From positions 15,476,001-15,540,000 of the forward strand of contig NC_080557.1 in the NCBI RefSeq assembly GCF_030253575.1: a stretch of DNA of 64,000 nt, given 5' to 3'. Below are positions 21,957 through 33,091 of this stretch, piece by piece. The position numbers were made by a program, and so were the translations under genes. A model generated the notes under the pieces. That model ran no database searches. It was given only the letters and a program-made list of their open reading frames with translations, and was not told the origin of the DNA. This stretch comes from Rhododendron vialii (lineage: Eukaryota; Streptophyta; Magnoliopsida; Ericales; Ericaceae). Each line of letters opens with the position of its first letter. The first letter of the stretch is position 1.

Positions 21957-22319
21957 GGTCACCGCATGGAATGAGGTGTCAACTGCACGCCTTTTGGAGC
22001 CCACTCCAGATCCCAAAAAATATAGAAAAATATGCATAAATTTTAAAATAATATTTCATTGGACCTTGTAAAAAATCAGCTCTAACGGATATCGGTAGGT
22101 ATGTTTTTCGGAATTCGTAGGAACGAAACTGTTTAGTTTTGCAGTTTCGTCCCTATAAATTCAAAAAACATATCTACCGATATCCGTTGAAACTGATTTT
22201 TTGCAGGATCCCATAAAATATTATTTTAAAATTTATGAATATTTTTCTATTTTTTTTGAGGTCCGGAGTGGCCTCAATAGACGTGCTGTGACGGTCACCG
22301 CGAATTGCATGCGGTGACC
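21957..22319. mobile_element. Foldback element upstream of PLA2-A
   Basis: The ends are ggtcaccgcatg and catgcggtgacc. The arms (about 170 bp) match along almost their whole length, with landmarks tagaaaaatatgcataaatt / aatttatgaatatttttcta and ggatatcggtaggtatgttt / aaacatatctaccgatatcc. The loop is about 20 bp. It lies about 200 bp upstream of the PLA2-A start codon and is absent upstream of copy B. Confidence 0.85.
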
Positions 22320-22340
22320 GTAGTCCTGCTGCTTTCTTTA

Positions 22341-22582
22341 TTCTTGCAAACGCTCGATCGTGAGAGAAGCGATATAGACATCTACGGTCGTCCGGTTTTC
22401 ACGCATAAAATTGGTACTCTATGTGGTGATTTCGCCGATTTCTTGTACGCTTGACGCCGTTTTCTTGCAAACGCTCGATCGTGAGAGAAGCGACAGAGAC
22501 ATGGCCGGTGGTCCGGTTTCCATGCTTAAAATTGGTACTCTATTTGCTGATTTCGCCGGATTCTTGTACCCTTTTCTTTTCT
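22341..22582. repeat. Tandem duplication, 121 bp x 2
   Basis: ttcttgcaaacgctcgatcg at 22341 recurs at 22462, and similarity continues through attggtactctat and gatttcgccg. Differences are scattered. It may be in the 5' region of the unrecognised broken gene that follows. Confidence 0.85.
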
Positions 22583-22865
22583 TTTCTTTTTTGGGTTTTT
22601 TTTGGTTTGATCGGCTCCGAATTCTTGTACTTGTTATGCTTGACGCCGTCTTTGAACGAGAGGCAGGCTTTGCTTTTGGTACTTCGGTTCCATAATTCAC
22701 TGAATTTCTGTACCTGTTGAGCCCAATTATTTTTCCTAACTCATCATGACGATACTGTTGCTCCGGCGGTGGACGTCTTTAAAGGAGATGCGAGATCAGT
22801 TATTGCCTCACCGCATTCCGACCAAGCTACAATCAAAGAGGAGGTGTGAGAATAGGTGAAGTATT

Positions 22866-23217
22866 GATTTATTTCCAGTTTCGATTCCGTTTAGATTCCA
22901 TGATTTAGGGAAAAGAGTTTTCCAGACCATCATTTTTACAGATTTTACGTTTGAAAGTCAGTGGAATAGGAATGTCATAACTCTCAATGATGTATTCAAC
23001 TAAGAAATTAATTCAGTCGCAGTTCTACTCTAAGTTTATTGATTAATTGCCAGTTTCGAATCCGATTTGATTCCTTGATTTAGGGAAAGCAGTTTTCCAG
23101 ACCATATTTGCTGCAGATGTTATGTTTGTAAGTCACTGGAATAGGAGTGAACTAACTCCCAATAATGTATTCAACTAAGAAATAAATTCACACACATTTC
23201 TGCTCTAAGTTTATCCT
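22866..23217. repeat. Tandem duplication, about 176 bp x 2
   Basis: The block at 22866-23041 (ccagtttcgattccg, gatttagggaaa, ttttccagaccat, gtattcaactaagaaat) recurs at 23042-23217 with about 15-20% change. Confidence 0.8.
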
Positions 23218-23328
23218 TGTTGAAAATTATTTCAAAATTTTCCTTTTGTTCATACTGGATTCTGTCAATTTGTTTCTGAATTTTTTTCTTTTCCAAACTA
23301 TGGCATGACTGAGGATGTGTTCAGACTC

Positions 23329-23913
23329 GAAAGCTCATTTAAGGATAAGCTGTAGATGTTTGCAAGCCAAGATGGTTTATTACAGACTGAGATGTGTGAT
23401 CCTCACAACTTGACACCTCTGACACCATCATTCCAGTTCTTTGAGTAAGATTGCTCTCAATCTGGTTCCTTGATTATTTTGTATCGACTACATAAATTCT
23501 TACGTCATTCCTGCTTTAACCATCCAGCCATCGAAAGGATGCGTCAAAATCCCAGTTCTCTACCCGAAGATGCCTTCCATCACCTGAATCCAATATTAAT
23601 TTCTTTCCACCCTATGGAAAGTCACCGGTTTCCAAAAATTCTCAGTCATGCCTTGTTACTGAAAGATATGAAAAACATTGAAGACATATCTTCTCATCAG
23701 GACTTGGATTATAGCAATGGAGAGGCCATAGATGAATTCTCATTGGGATATGATGGCCTTCTCGATTCATGTGATCTCAGTACATTGCCCAATCTTCCAT
23801 CGTCAGTGAATTCCCATTGTTGGCGGAATACACCAATCACTCCTTTGCTCAATTTAGTAGGACCCAACTTATTCGGGCAGTTGCCCAATCTGGGGTTCAA
23901 AATTACTGAATGA
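23329..23913 (+). pseudogene. Unrecognised, apparently broken plant gene fragment
   Basis: A peptide-like stretch ending LTPLTPSFQFFE (to about 23444) is followed by a good donor (gtaaga). A second exon seems to start after ttaaccatccag near 23528. In the frame joined by this intron, it reads through KSQFSTRRCLPSPESN and FFPPYGKSPVSK to a stop near 23680. The continuing coding-like text (IEDISSHQDLDYSNGEAIDE, LGYDGLLDSCDLSTLPNLP) is in another frame and stops at 23913. This points to a frameshift in a once-coding exon. I do not recognise the family. It could be a transcription-factor tail, but I see no domain to support that. Confidence 0.35.
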
Positions 23914-25363
23914 GGTAAGTCAACAAAGGCTATGTAAGGAGGGGGTTTTTTCCCCTGGGATTGAAGATTGAACCCTATAAGTTTCCAATCACATGTGCAG
24001 GCTGAACCTTTTCTGCGACTATGTTCTCTCTTTCTCTCTCTCTGTAGAGAAATGAAAATGCACAGTACTCTGGAAATGTATTTTGGCAAACAATGCTCAC
24101 TCATGTAGAACTTGTCTATGCCTATTTTGTTTGGGGATTGATGTATATTAACCAGAACTTTGTCCGTGCTGTACAGTAAGTAATAAAGCCATGGCCTGCT
24201 GTCTTTTGTGGTCTAAAAAGTACTCTAGCAGAGCTTGCTTTGTGAAGTGCCTTGGTAAATTTCTGCTTAAGAGCATATATTTCTATTAAGCTATGCAGAA
24301 ATATGGTTGATTTGCTCAAGTATTCTTAGACAGTGCTTATGAATCTGTTTGTTTCTGGAAGTACTGGCATGGCTTCGGATGGAACTGAGGAGAGAAATAA
24401 CAGAGTGCCAAACTATATGAGCTTGAATAAAGGATCCTTTTTGTTAACTTGTTTGGCAAACAGTTTCTGAAACCTTTTTCCCGGGCGAATGTTAGAATTT
24501 TTCAAATACATAAGATCAAAAGATATTGGGATTTTTGTTTTAAAAAGTAGTTCCGAAACCTGTTCTGCAAACCTGTATTCAAAGAAAGGGGCCGAATTGG
24601 GCATCTTTTCGTTTTACCTGTCCTTTTTCCATGCTGTCTGTAAACCATATTCTACTCTCTGGTTTATGATTATCTTCTTTCTTTGAGTGCATCCAATATT
24701 TACTCTGTTTCTTCTTGTGATTTTTTTTGTGGCAATTTCTTGTATTGCATTGCAGCCGTCTTTATTGTATCAACTGGTTTGGTGGCAGTTCCATTTGTTC
24801 TAAGACTTGACAATAAAAGGCATTGGCTTCACTTGGCGTTGGTGGTTCTGGTGAGTGCGTATCCGTGTGCACTTATCCTCTCCACACCAGTAGCCACTTT
24901 CTGCATGCTTTCAAAGCCAGCAACCTCTGGGCTTTTAATCAAAGGGGGAGAGTATCTCGAAACTCTCTCTAAGATAAAGATCTTGGCTTTCGACAAAACT
25001 GGTACAATTACAAGAGGAGAATTCGTGGTCACAGATTTTCATTCGGTGTCCAATGAAGTTACACTGAACACACTGCTTTACTGGTAATTACTATTAGTAC
25101 TTCATTAAATAGATTATAGCCGAAAAGGAAAAAGGATAACCCGTAGTTTTGAGAAAGGAAATAATTCAGACTTCAGACTGGGTTGTTTGATATCCCATAT
25201 TCAGCGCTTAAAACTGAAACAATTAAGTAATAAGTGATTAAGTAGGTTTGATAATCACATTTTACATTACTTAACAGATTAAGTGCCACTTAAAATATAG
25301 TGTAAAAAGTTGATAAAAATTAAGTAGCTTTGAGCTACTTAATTCTGGCTGAATTCTTATATG

Positions 25364-25895
25364 TTTGCATTCAACCACCACCACCACCAATCCTCCACCA
25401 TTGTCGTCACTCAACCACCACCACCACAACCGCCACCACTTCCACCACCACTCCCATCACCATTCCACCACTACCACCACCACCACCACCATCGCTACTC
25501 CACTACCAAGCTACCACCACCGCAACCATCACTATTCCACTACCACGCTACCACCACCACAACCCATCACTCCACTACCGCCACCGCCACCACTCCATCG
25601 CCACCTCCATTACCACCACTACCACCACCATGACCATTACCACCAACACTACCCCACTCCACTCCACTCCACTCCACCCCCACCACCATCACTTCACCAC
25701 CATGCTACCACCACCATAACCATTACCATCCACCACTAGTCCACACCACCACTGCTGCCATCACTCCGCCACCACCACCACTACCACACCACCCCTACCA
25801 CCACAACGCCACCATTGCACCACAACCGCCACCACTCTCACCACAATCACTACCATGATACCACCATCACAACCATCACTATTCCACTACCACCA
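25364..25895. repeat. (CCA/CAC)n array, left part
   Basis: Imperfect ACC trinucleotide repeats with interspersed att, gcc and ctc. All reading frames are open and give Pro/His/Thr-rich nonsense, so ORFs here are not genes. It continues at 27660-28215 on the other side of the solo LTR. Confidence 0.9.
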
Positions 25896-27659
25896 TGATA
25901 AGCACCCAATAATGCATATTCTTGGTGCTTAAGTCCTCTAGTATATTGTGTTTGTACATATATGTTGTCGTTTTTATCCCATAATGCACGTAAGGTATTT
26001 TTGTGTGTGTTTCAGATAAAACGTGATAATAAGGCGGTTTTGAACGCCAAGGGACGTTCCGGTATGTAACCAAGTGTTCAAGTGCCCGACAACACATGTT
26101 TCATTGTCACCGGAACCTAATGGCACTCTAAGAAGCCTCGTAGGACGTCCGGTGGTCGAGATGGCAAGGAGTATGCCAAAGTGTTTCAAGCAAGGCATAT
26201 GCATTGAGGATGGCCCTCGAAGGTATCCGAGACTCCAAGGCCACTAGGGACACCTCCGCCAAGTCCCGTTGATCATGTAACGAAGTATCGGGTGAAGTTC
26301 GGAAGCGTCGGGTGCCAAGTTTTGAAGCTAGAAGCCATTTCTGCAGTTAACAAGGCGGTATCCATACAACCGTTTTGGTTGTATCCATACGGTGGCTTTA
26401 TATTTTGGACAGATTCCTGCGTATCCATACAACCGTTTTGGTTGTATCCATACAGCTCTTCTACAGAGCATTTCCAACACAGACGTAACAGCACGGTATC
26501 CATACAACCGTTTTGGTTGTATGGATACAGATTGCTTACTGTCAAATTTTTCTGCTTTTTGAACTTTCCATTTATGGAATAGTTGCTACTTTTGGAAAGT
26601 GCTAGGATATTTGTTATGAGAGAAGGGTTGGATTGTATAAATATCCCTCTCCTCTCTCCTAGTAAAGGGTAGTTAGCTTAGTGGTAGCTTAGGATAGTTT
26701 TCTTCCATTGTTGTTCCAAGTTTTTCTTGTCATTTCCTTCAAGAACTCAAGTAAGTATTTGGTTTCGTTTAATTTGTCGTGTATTAATGTTGTAGCTACG
26801 GACTAGATTCTTCTTTAAATCAAGTTTATTTCCGTTTTTATCGGTTAAACATGTTTTCCAATTTTAGCATGCTTTCTAGTCTTTTTCTTATGTGTGAGTA
26901 GTTGATAAGGCTTGGCCATGGGGTGAATAACGTCATGTGATTTAGGTTAATCTTGCCTTTCTCAACTTAAGACTTGAGGTTTGGTTTGTAAATGTGCGTG
27001 GTTCGCCTTTTATGTAACAAAACTTGTCGATGTTAACCTCCGGTGATCATATGCTTGCACATATGGTTCCGTGAGCTATGTCTCGCCTCGTGTTTGCCAA
27101 AAGAACCAAAGAACTTGCTCGTTTTCCAAACCATACTTCTAGTTCTTGACCTTGATATTTAGTTTGAATGCAAGTCTTGGCGTTGTTAATCTCCGGTGAT
27201 CATGTGCTCGCTCACATGGTTCCGTGAGCGATGTCACGCCTTGTGTTAAGCTTGTTGTTCAAACTCTATATCAAGTCTAACCATTTTCATAGCTAAATCT
27301 TTCGGTTGATAACCTATGCCGTGTGATTCAACCGTGTTTTCGTTGAGAAAAGTTAATTGGCTTAAGTTACGGGCGTTAGTAACTCCATTGCCTTGCCACT
27401 TTTAATTCTTAGTTCAAACTCTTTTTCTAGTCATTTTCATAAGGGCAATTCTCACCTTTCAAAGGAAAACTAAAAGTTGGCCGCCTAAACGTCGGAAACC
27501 CTTACATCTAATCCGAACAAACTATATTCGAGCTCCCTGTGGATCGACTAGGACTTTCTCGCTATACTATGCAAATCTTTAGTTGTAGTCTGGTTAATAA
27601 ATAATTGAATTTGACGGCCGTTTGGTAAACTTCAACAACTACCGAATTGGGCTCGATCA
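25896..27659 (+). mobile_element. Solo LTR of a Ty3/gypsy-type retrotransposon
   Basis: It starts TGATAAGC and ends CTCGATCA (TG...CA), with CACCA duplicated on both sides (25891-25895 and 27660-27664). A TATA box (tataaatat) lies at about 26635. Three copies of a 33-bp palindromic motif lie upstream of it (26358, 26421, 26496). Near the 3' end is gagctccctgtggatcgact, text common at the end of plant gypsy LTRs. No internal coding region or second LTR is present. Confidence 0.8.
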
Positions 27660-28215
27660 CACCACTACCACACTACCACCACCATAACCACCATCACTCC
27701 ACCGCCGCCACCACCACCGTAACGCTACCACTACCACAACCATTACCATCACCATCACCACTACTCCACTCCACAGTCTCCACCCCCCCCCCCCTACCAC
27801 CATCACTCCACCGCCGCCGTTACCACCACCACCACTCCACTACCACCACCATAACGCTACCACTACCACTACCACTACCACAACCATTACCGTCACCATC
27901 ACCACTACTCCACTCCACCCCACCCCACCCCACCCCTACCACCATCACTTCACCACCACCACCACCACCACCACCACAACTATTACCACCCACCACTAGT
28001 CCACTCCGCCACCACTACCACCATGCCACCACCATCACTCCACCACCACCATCACTACCACACCACCTTTACCACTACTACCACGTCGTCGCCACCGCCA
28101 CCACTACAACACCACCATTGCACCACCATCATTCCACCACCACTATCACACCGCCACCATCCCACCACCACCCTCACCACTACCATTCCATCACCACCAC
28201 CACCATGTACAATCA
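27660..28215. repeat. (CCA/CAC)n array, right part
   Basis: This is the same imperfect ACC array as on the left of the solo LTR, including C-runs at about 27783-27795. It is not coding. Confidence 0.9.
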
Positions 28216-29447
28216 CCAAAACTAAAAAAAATTAGAACTAAAATTAATTCATTAATTTTAATTTAGTGCTTAATATGTTTATCAAACAGTTCTTCAACTT
28301 AAAAAATTCAGCATTCAGCTTTCAGTACTTAACTTTTCAGCTTTCAGTTTCATCAAACAGCCCCAAAGTTTGTAATGCATTACTGGTTGCTAAAATCTAA
28401 CATATCTGTTATATTGAAGGGTTTCAGGCATCGAGAGCAAATCAAGTCATCCAATGGTGGCTGCACTTATTGACTATGCACAGACACTTTCCATCGAGGT
28501 GAAACCTGAAAGAGTGGAAGAATTTGAAAATTTTCGAGGAGAAGGGGTTCATGGGAAAATTGATGGGAAGGATGTCTATGTTGGAAACCAAAAAATTGCA
28601 TCGAGAGCCAGGTGGGCGACAGGTGAAGAGCTTCACCAATACTTTCAATCTTATTCTGAAACAACAAGATTTACAGTAATGCAATTGAAAGTGTTATCAC
28701 TGGGGGAGTATTTTATTTTGAGGGGTAAACTTCGATTGCCCCGTTGTGATTTGTGCTCGGGGAGGATTACCTTCACAACATTTTGAAACTAGCACATAAT
28801 GTTGCATGTTTTGTGGACCAAAGCGCACGGGCAATCAAAATGAAATTTGCTCTATTTTTAACATGAAATTGTTCATGGACTCCAATCCTACTGCATTTGC
28901 TGCTGCGTCTTTTCTTTGTCCTATTCGACCTTATCATTAGACTCATTTCAAACTATTTTCAGCTCCAAGCATAGGCCCCTGTGGTGAAGGAAAGTCCGTT
29001 GGTTACATATTCTTGGGAGCGGCTCCAGCTGGAATTTTTAGCCTCTCTGATAGTTGTCGAACTGGTGTAAGAGAAGCGATCAACGAGCTGAAGTCAATGA
29101 ACATCAAAACTGTAATGCTGACCTGAGATAGCCACGAGGCAGCCATAGAAGCACAAAAACAGGTGAAGGGTCAGCCCTGAAATTTCAAAATTTGGCTGGC
29201 ATACAAGATAGTATTTTGCAAGCAATGGCAAATTGCAGCAAGCCACTAGGGGGAACAATGTCCCCACAAAAATTTTCTAAAACTGCACTTTGGTCTACAT
29301 ATTTTAATTTTTATTACAGGTTATATCCTCCAAAATAGCATATATGCCCCCATTTAGATTGATTTAATAGTTGTCAACTCTGAACAAAATATTCCTGACT
29401 GCATTGCTGCTTCCAAACATTGATTTTTCTTCGTGTTTTTATAAATT

Positions 29448-29601
29448 GCTAAGAGAGGAGATGAATTTTTTTGAATAGCTAGCGGGTGCTATGGGTGTAG
29501 TGCATGACGGTCTACTTCCTAAATGCTAAGAGAGGAGATGAATTTTTTTGAACAGCTAGCAGGTGCTATGGGCGTAGTGCATGACGGTCTACTTCCTAAA
29601 G
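29448..29601 (+). repeat. 77-bp tandem duplication in the ATPase pseudogene
   Basis: gctaagagaggag at 29448 recurs at 29525. The unit contains intron end, acceptor (gaatag or gaacag) and the exon start coding for LAGAMGVVHDGLLPK. Only the second copy continues into the rest of the exon. Confidence 0.9.
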
Positions 29602-30764
29602 ACAAAGGCACAAATCATATCTAACTTTTAGAAAGAAGCTCCAACAACCATGGTGGGTGTCACGATCCAAAACCTACCTTGGAAGTCATGACCCGCCAAG
29701 CGGGTGTAAAGCCGCCGAAGGCCTGCACATATTCTAGTTTAGGGATTTCTCACATATCATTGTCAATTTAAACCATATAAGCAAAGTATGCGGAAGCGTA
29801 GAATAAATAACATAATCTCAGCGCTTCTAAGTGTAAAAGTATAAAAATTACAAACCATTAGACTACACATGATTCTCCACGGTTACTCTAGCACCTCATT
29901 CAGTCCACAACTTGCTATCTACCTTAACCTGAAAAATTGGAAAAGGTTTTCATAAACCGAAGCTCGGGTGAGAAACAGATACCAAAGTTACAAGTTTGAC
30001 CATGGAAATACCCCACATTATAAAACAGTTCAAAGCAATAATTCAAATATTTCGTTGACCATCCAGTACAAGCATTTTTGTCCGAAAGCTCATCTCTTCG
30101 GTCCAAGAGATGGACCCTTTTCATTTCATTCTTTCAACTTTTGCACTTTTGAGCGATAATAGCATTCAGCGGTATGTTTGCCAGTCGGTTGGGGAGCGAC
30201 CCCATTGAAGAGTGGTAAGATATCATTACCCGGTGATGCCTGGCTGCATCTCCTACCTTATTACTTCACGCCACTGGTATCTTTACCCGTCCCCTAGCGC
30301 TCGGGACACCGTTCGAATGAACCATATTATCACGAGCATGTACTAGCAACCAGTAAAATTCAAGTTTCCAAAACATATTGCCATGATCTAATTTAACTGA
30401 AACTCAAAAGATTTATAAACCAGCCATTGCATGCATTAACATCAATTAAACCAAGTAGGAAGTTCAAATTCCATATTTTCCAGCAAAATCAAGCAATGGC
30501 ATCTCATTCCAAAATTTCAGAAATACATGTAACTAAGGTATGCGCAACTCACCAAAAAGTAGCGTTTGACTTAGCACACGGCAATTCATCCCACACAACT
30601 TTCACCTAAACACATAATATACTGGTATTAGCTAAGAATCCGACTCCAAGATTAATTAGGTTAGTGCTTAGATACCAAGGTGTTTCAATTTATTATTCTT
30701 ATTGCTTCATGAATTTTAATTATAGTCAATCAATAGCAATCAGTACTTAAAATTAGGTTTCTAA

Positions 30765-31823
30765 GGCCATCCACAGTGGCATAATCAAAAATGGATAATC
30801 AAAAGTTGACACATCAGCTTTTGATTATCCATTTAAGAGGTTGCTAAGCTTAACAATGTTGAGGTCCACAATGGTCACTTCTAGTCCATAACTAAAATAA
30901 GGGATACACTACAATTTCACTCTCTCTCTCCTTATGTTTTCCACCATTGATCACTTCCCTCCATTGCACTTTTTTTTGGCAAAAATATATCGATTTTCTC
31001 CTTTAATTTTGGGAAAAAAATTGGTGACTTCCTTCCCTAATATTATGAATTTGAAAAAAAACCATGTACTCAAAAAAAAAAAAAAGTTCTTGAATTTGTA
31101 AAAAAATGTAAGGTTATTTATGTACTCAACCACAGGGAGAAGAACGAAAAAAGAATAAAATAAAAATGGAAAAAAAAGTGAAATACCTTAATGCGGCGAC
31201 AAATGTTTTCCATCATTGATCACTTCCCTCCATTACGTTTTTTTTTGGCAAAAATATATCGATTTTCTCCCTTAATTTTGGAGAAAAAATTGGTGACTTC
31301 CTTCCCTCATATTATGAATTTGGAAAAAAAATCATGTACTCAAAAAAAAAAAAAAAAAACAGATGTGTTCTTGAATTTGTAAATGAATGCAAGGTTCTTC
31401 ATGTACTCAACCACAAGGAGAGGAACGAAAAAAAATAAAAAAAAAATGAAAAAAAAAAGTGAAATACCTTAATCCGGCGACAATGAGTTGAATTGTAAAT
31501 AATTGAAAGATATGAGCTTCACTTTTGGAGGGAAAGAAAAAGAAAGAGTTTGTGGCTAAAGAAAATGAGATATAGAGCAGATGAAAAAAATACCATTTGA
31601 AACATGTGTGTATATAAATTTTAGAACCAGTTAACTTATGTGGTATGAGATTCACAAATTTTGATTATTGAAAAAGGTTGCTAATTTTGGTTACCCAAAG
31701 CCCAAAATTTGATTATTTCTAAGAATGTTGTTAAGTTTGATTATATCATTGTGAGCCATATTTTACCCCAATATTGTTAACTTTAAAAATAATTTGCTTT
31801 TGATTATGCCACTGTGGATGGCC
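30765..31823. mobile_element. PIF/Harbinger (Tourist-like) MITE
   Basis: The ends are ggccatccacagtggcata / tatgccactgtggatggcc style inverted repeats of about 26 bp, flanked by TAA at 30762-30764 and 31824-31826. Inside, a 269-bp unit is duplicated in tandem (about 30935 and 31204). It is nested in the solo LTR 29658-32770. Confidence 0.9.
30935..31482. repeat. 269-bp tandem duplication within the Harbinger MITE
   Basis: The unit runs from tgttttccaccattgatcac through accttaatgcggcgac and is repeated with small changes (accttaatccggcgac). Poly(A) tracts differ in length between the copies. Confidence 0.85.
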
Positions 31824-33091
31824 TAAGATCCTATTTTTATGGTTGCTTGTGTTACTACACACCAAATTACGGCGGCGAGTTCGAAACTGAGCTCTTTGGT
31901 TAAGGAAGTTTCACTTGTGTGAAAATTTTCAGAGGTTAGGGTGCGGCAAACACAAGAAGAGAAAGAGATAGGGGAGGGGTGAGAGGGAGTGGCTGGAGTG
32001 ATGTCGAATTGGCCGGCAACCATGGCTGCCGTTTCGCGGCGAGGTGTGTCATGTGTGTGAGTGACCTGTACATATGTGGGTTGTATGTGATTGCCCCAAT
32101 TTTACTTTCTTTGACATAAGTAATATACATATTATATTATCTAGTGCAAATAAATTAGTGAGAGAAAGATTACCAAGAAAGACAGTGGTTTTCCCCCGTG
32201 AAATTGGCCGGAACGGTAAGCGGTGATCTCAGATGGAAATATAGGTGCAGGAGGTCGTTTCTCTCTATCATTCTCTTCTTTTTTGTTGAAGCTTTGTTTT
32301 GTCTTTTAAGAAGTTAATTAATCCCAATAGGAATATATATACATCGGTGGGGATATAGCTGAAAACAGGTCATTCTTTTTTTCCCCCTTTTTGAATGACA
32401 CCTGTTATTCCTCTAGCACATCGTCACGACACGTGGCATCAAGCGTTCAATCATCGCAAATTTTGTCCGAACATGTTCAAATTTCGGTCTACGAAAAATC
32501 TTAGAAATTTAACATAGACTAATAAAAATATGTGGATTATCGTGACAATGTCCAATTATAAAGAAAAGATTCCAATATCGTGTAATTCGTAAAGTGTATC
32601 AAATGTAGTCAAGTTGTCCCATAGTTTTTATGAAATAAATTGAAATTCACATTTTTTTTTATACTACCAAGATACACTTCACTTAGCCTGCCTTACTATT
32701 CGAATTAAATTAAAGTGTCGAGTTCCTATTCGAACGACATGACTATAATTTAAAAAGTCAGGATTTTACGGTGGGTGATAGAGTGAATGATGCCTCTGCA
32801 TTATTTGCAACACATGTCTACCAACAACTGCTTGCTAAGACATCATTGAAGTCATAGCTGATATCAGATACTACGATATGCTACTTCTACCAAAACAAAG
32901 CCACGAATTGCAAAATGTTTTCTTTTCTTACTTGCTTCTGACTTGCTCTTCTTAGAAGAGTAAGATCATAAAAAAAATTAACATAATTTCTCCTACAATA
33001 ACACCTTAATATTTCCCTATTAAGAACCACTACGAGAACAAAAACAACTTGCAAATAATAAATCAACAAATGAGCACGTGCATTACACTAG

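Larger units (their letters stand above)
25180..28364. mobile_element. hAT-like MITE carrying a CCA array and a nested solo LTR
   Basis: The left end GGGTTGTTTGAT and the right end ATCAAACAGCCCC are inverted repeats, and both subterminal regions contain attcagc/ctgaa motifs, as in hAT-type MITEs. Inside lie the CCA-rich arrays and the 1764-bp solo LTR. Without the LTR the element would be about 1.4 kb. I could not identify an 8-bp target duplication, so the ends are approximate. It sits in the intron after the ATPase phosphorylation-domain exon. Confidence 0.55.
29658..32770 (+). mobile_element. Solo LTR inserted in the ATPase hinge exon
   Basis: It begins TGTCACGATCC and ends GGATTTTACG (final CA probably mutated to CG). 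GTGGG is duplicated on both sides (29653-29657 and 32771-32775). Joining the outer sides restores the ATPase reading from TTMVG to GDRVNDASAL. Without the nested MITE the LTR is about 2.05 kb. The strand is given by the TG...CA polarity convention only. No protein-coding sequence is present. Confidence 0.78.
24756..32800 (+). pseudogene. Heavy-metal P1B-ATPase (HMA2/3/4-like) pseudogene
   Basis: Recognisable exons are 24756-25083, 28420 to about 28670, 28963-29162, and about 29580-29657 continued at 32771 to about 32800. In the parent family this is a Zn/Cd efflux pump of the plasma or vacuolar membrane. Visible parts are the TM6 region (ALILSTPVATFC), the phosphorylation motif DKTGTITRGEF, the N-domain ([26 protein letters not shown]), VGYIFLGAAPAGIFSLSDSC, and the hinge MVGDRVNDASAL. 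Defects: CPC in TM6 is YPC; TGA replaces the Gly codon of the TGDS motif (29124-29126); a 77-bp duplication repeats an acceptor and exon start; a one-base insertion and a TAG follow; and a solo LTR splits the hinge motif. In the hinge, Gly to Arg and Pro to Ser changes are present. The N-terminal domains and TM1-4 are not found upstream. Clearly non-functional. Confidence 0.88.

Noticed and set aside
24413-24686. Upstream exons of the ATPase
   Set aside because: The ORFs here show no similarity to the N-terminal metal-binding domain or TM1-4, so the pseudogene was left 5'-truncated.
26358-26528. CRISPR-like repeats with spacers
   Set aside because: Only three palindromes with unequal spacing, in a plant LTR with no Cas context.
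26273-26545. ORF on the minus strand with a repeated YNQNGCMDT peptide
   Set aside because: It is only the translation of three palindromic DNA repeats in a solo LTR.
25330-28235. Several long Pro/His/Thr-rich ORFs on the plus strand
   Set aside because: All three frames are open because the DNA is a CCA repeat; two parts are separated by a solo LTR and there is no codon-level constraint.
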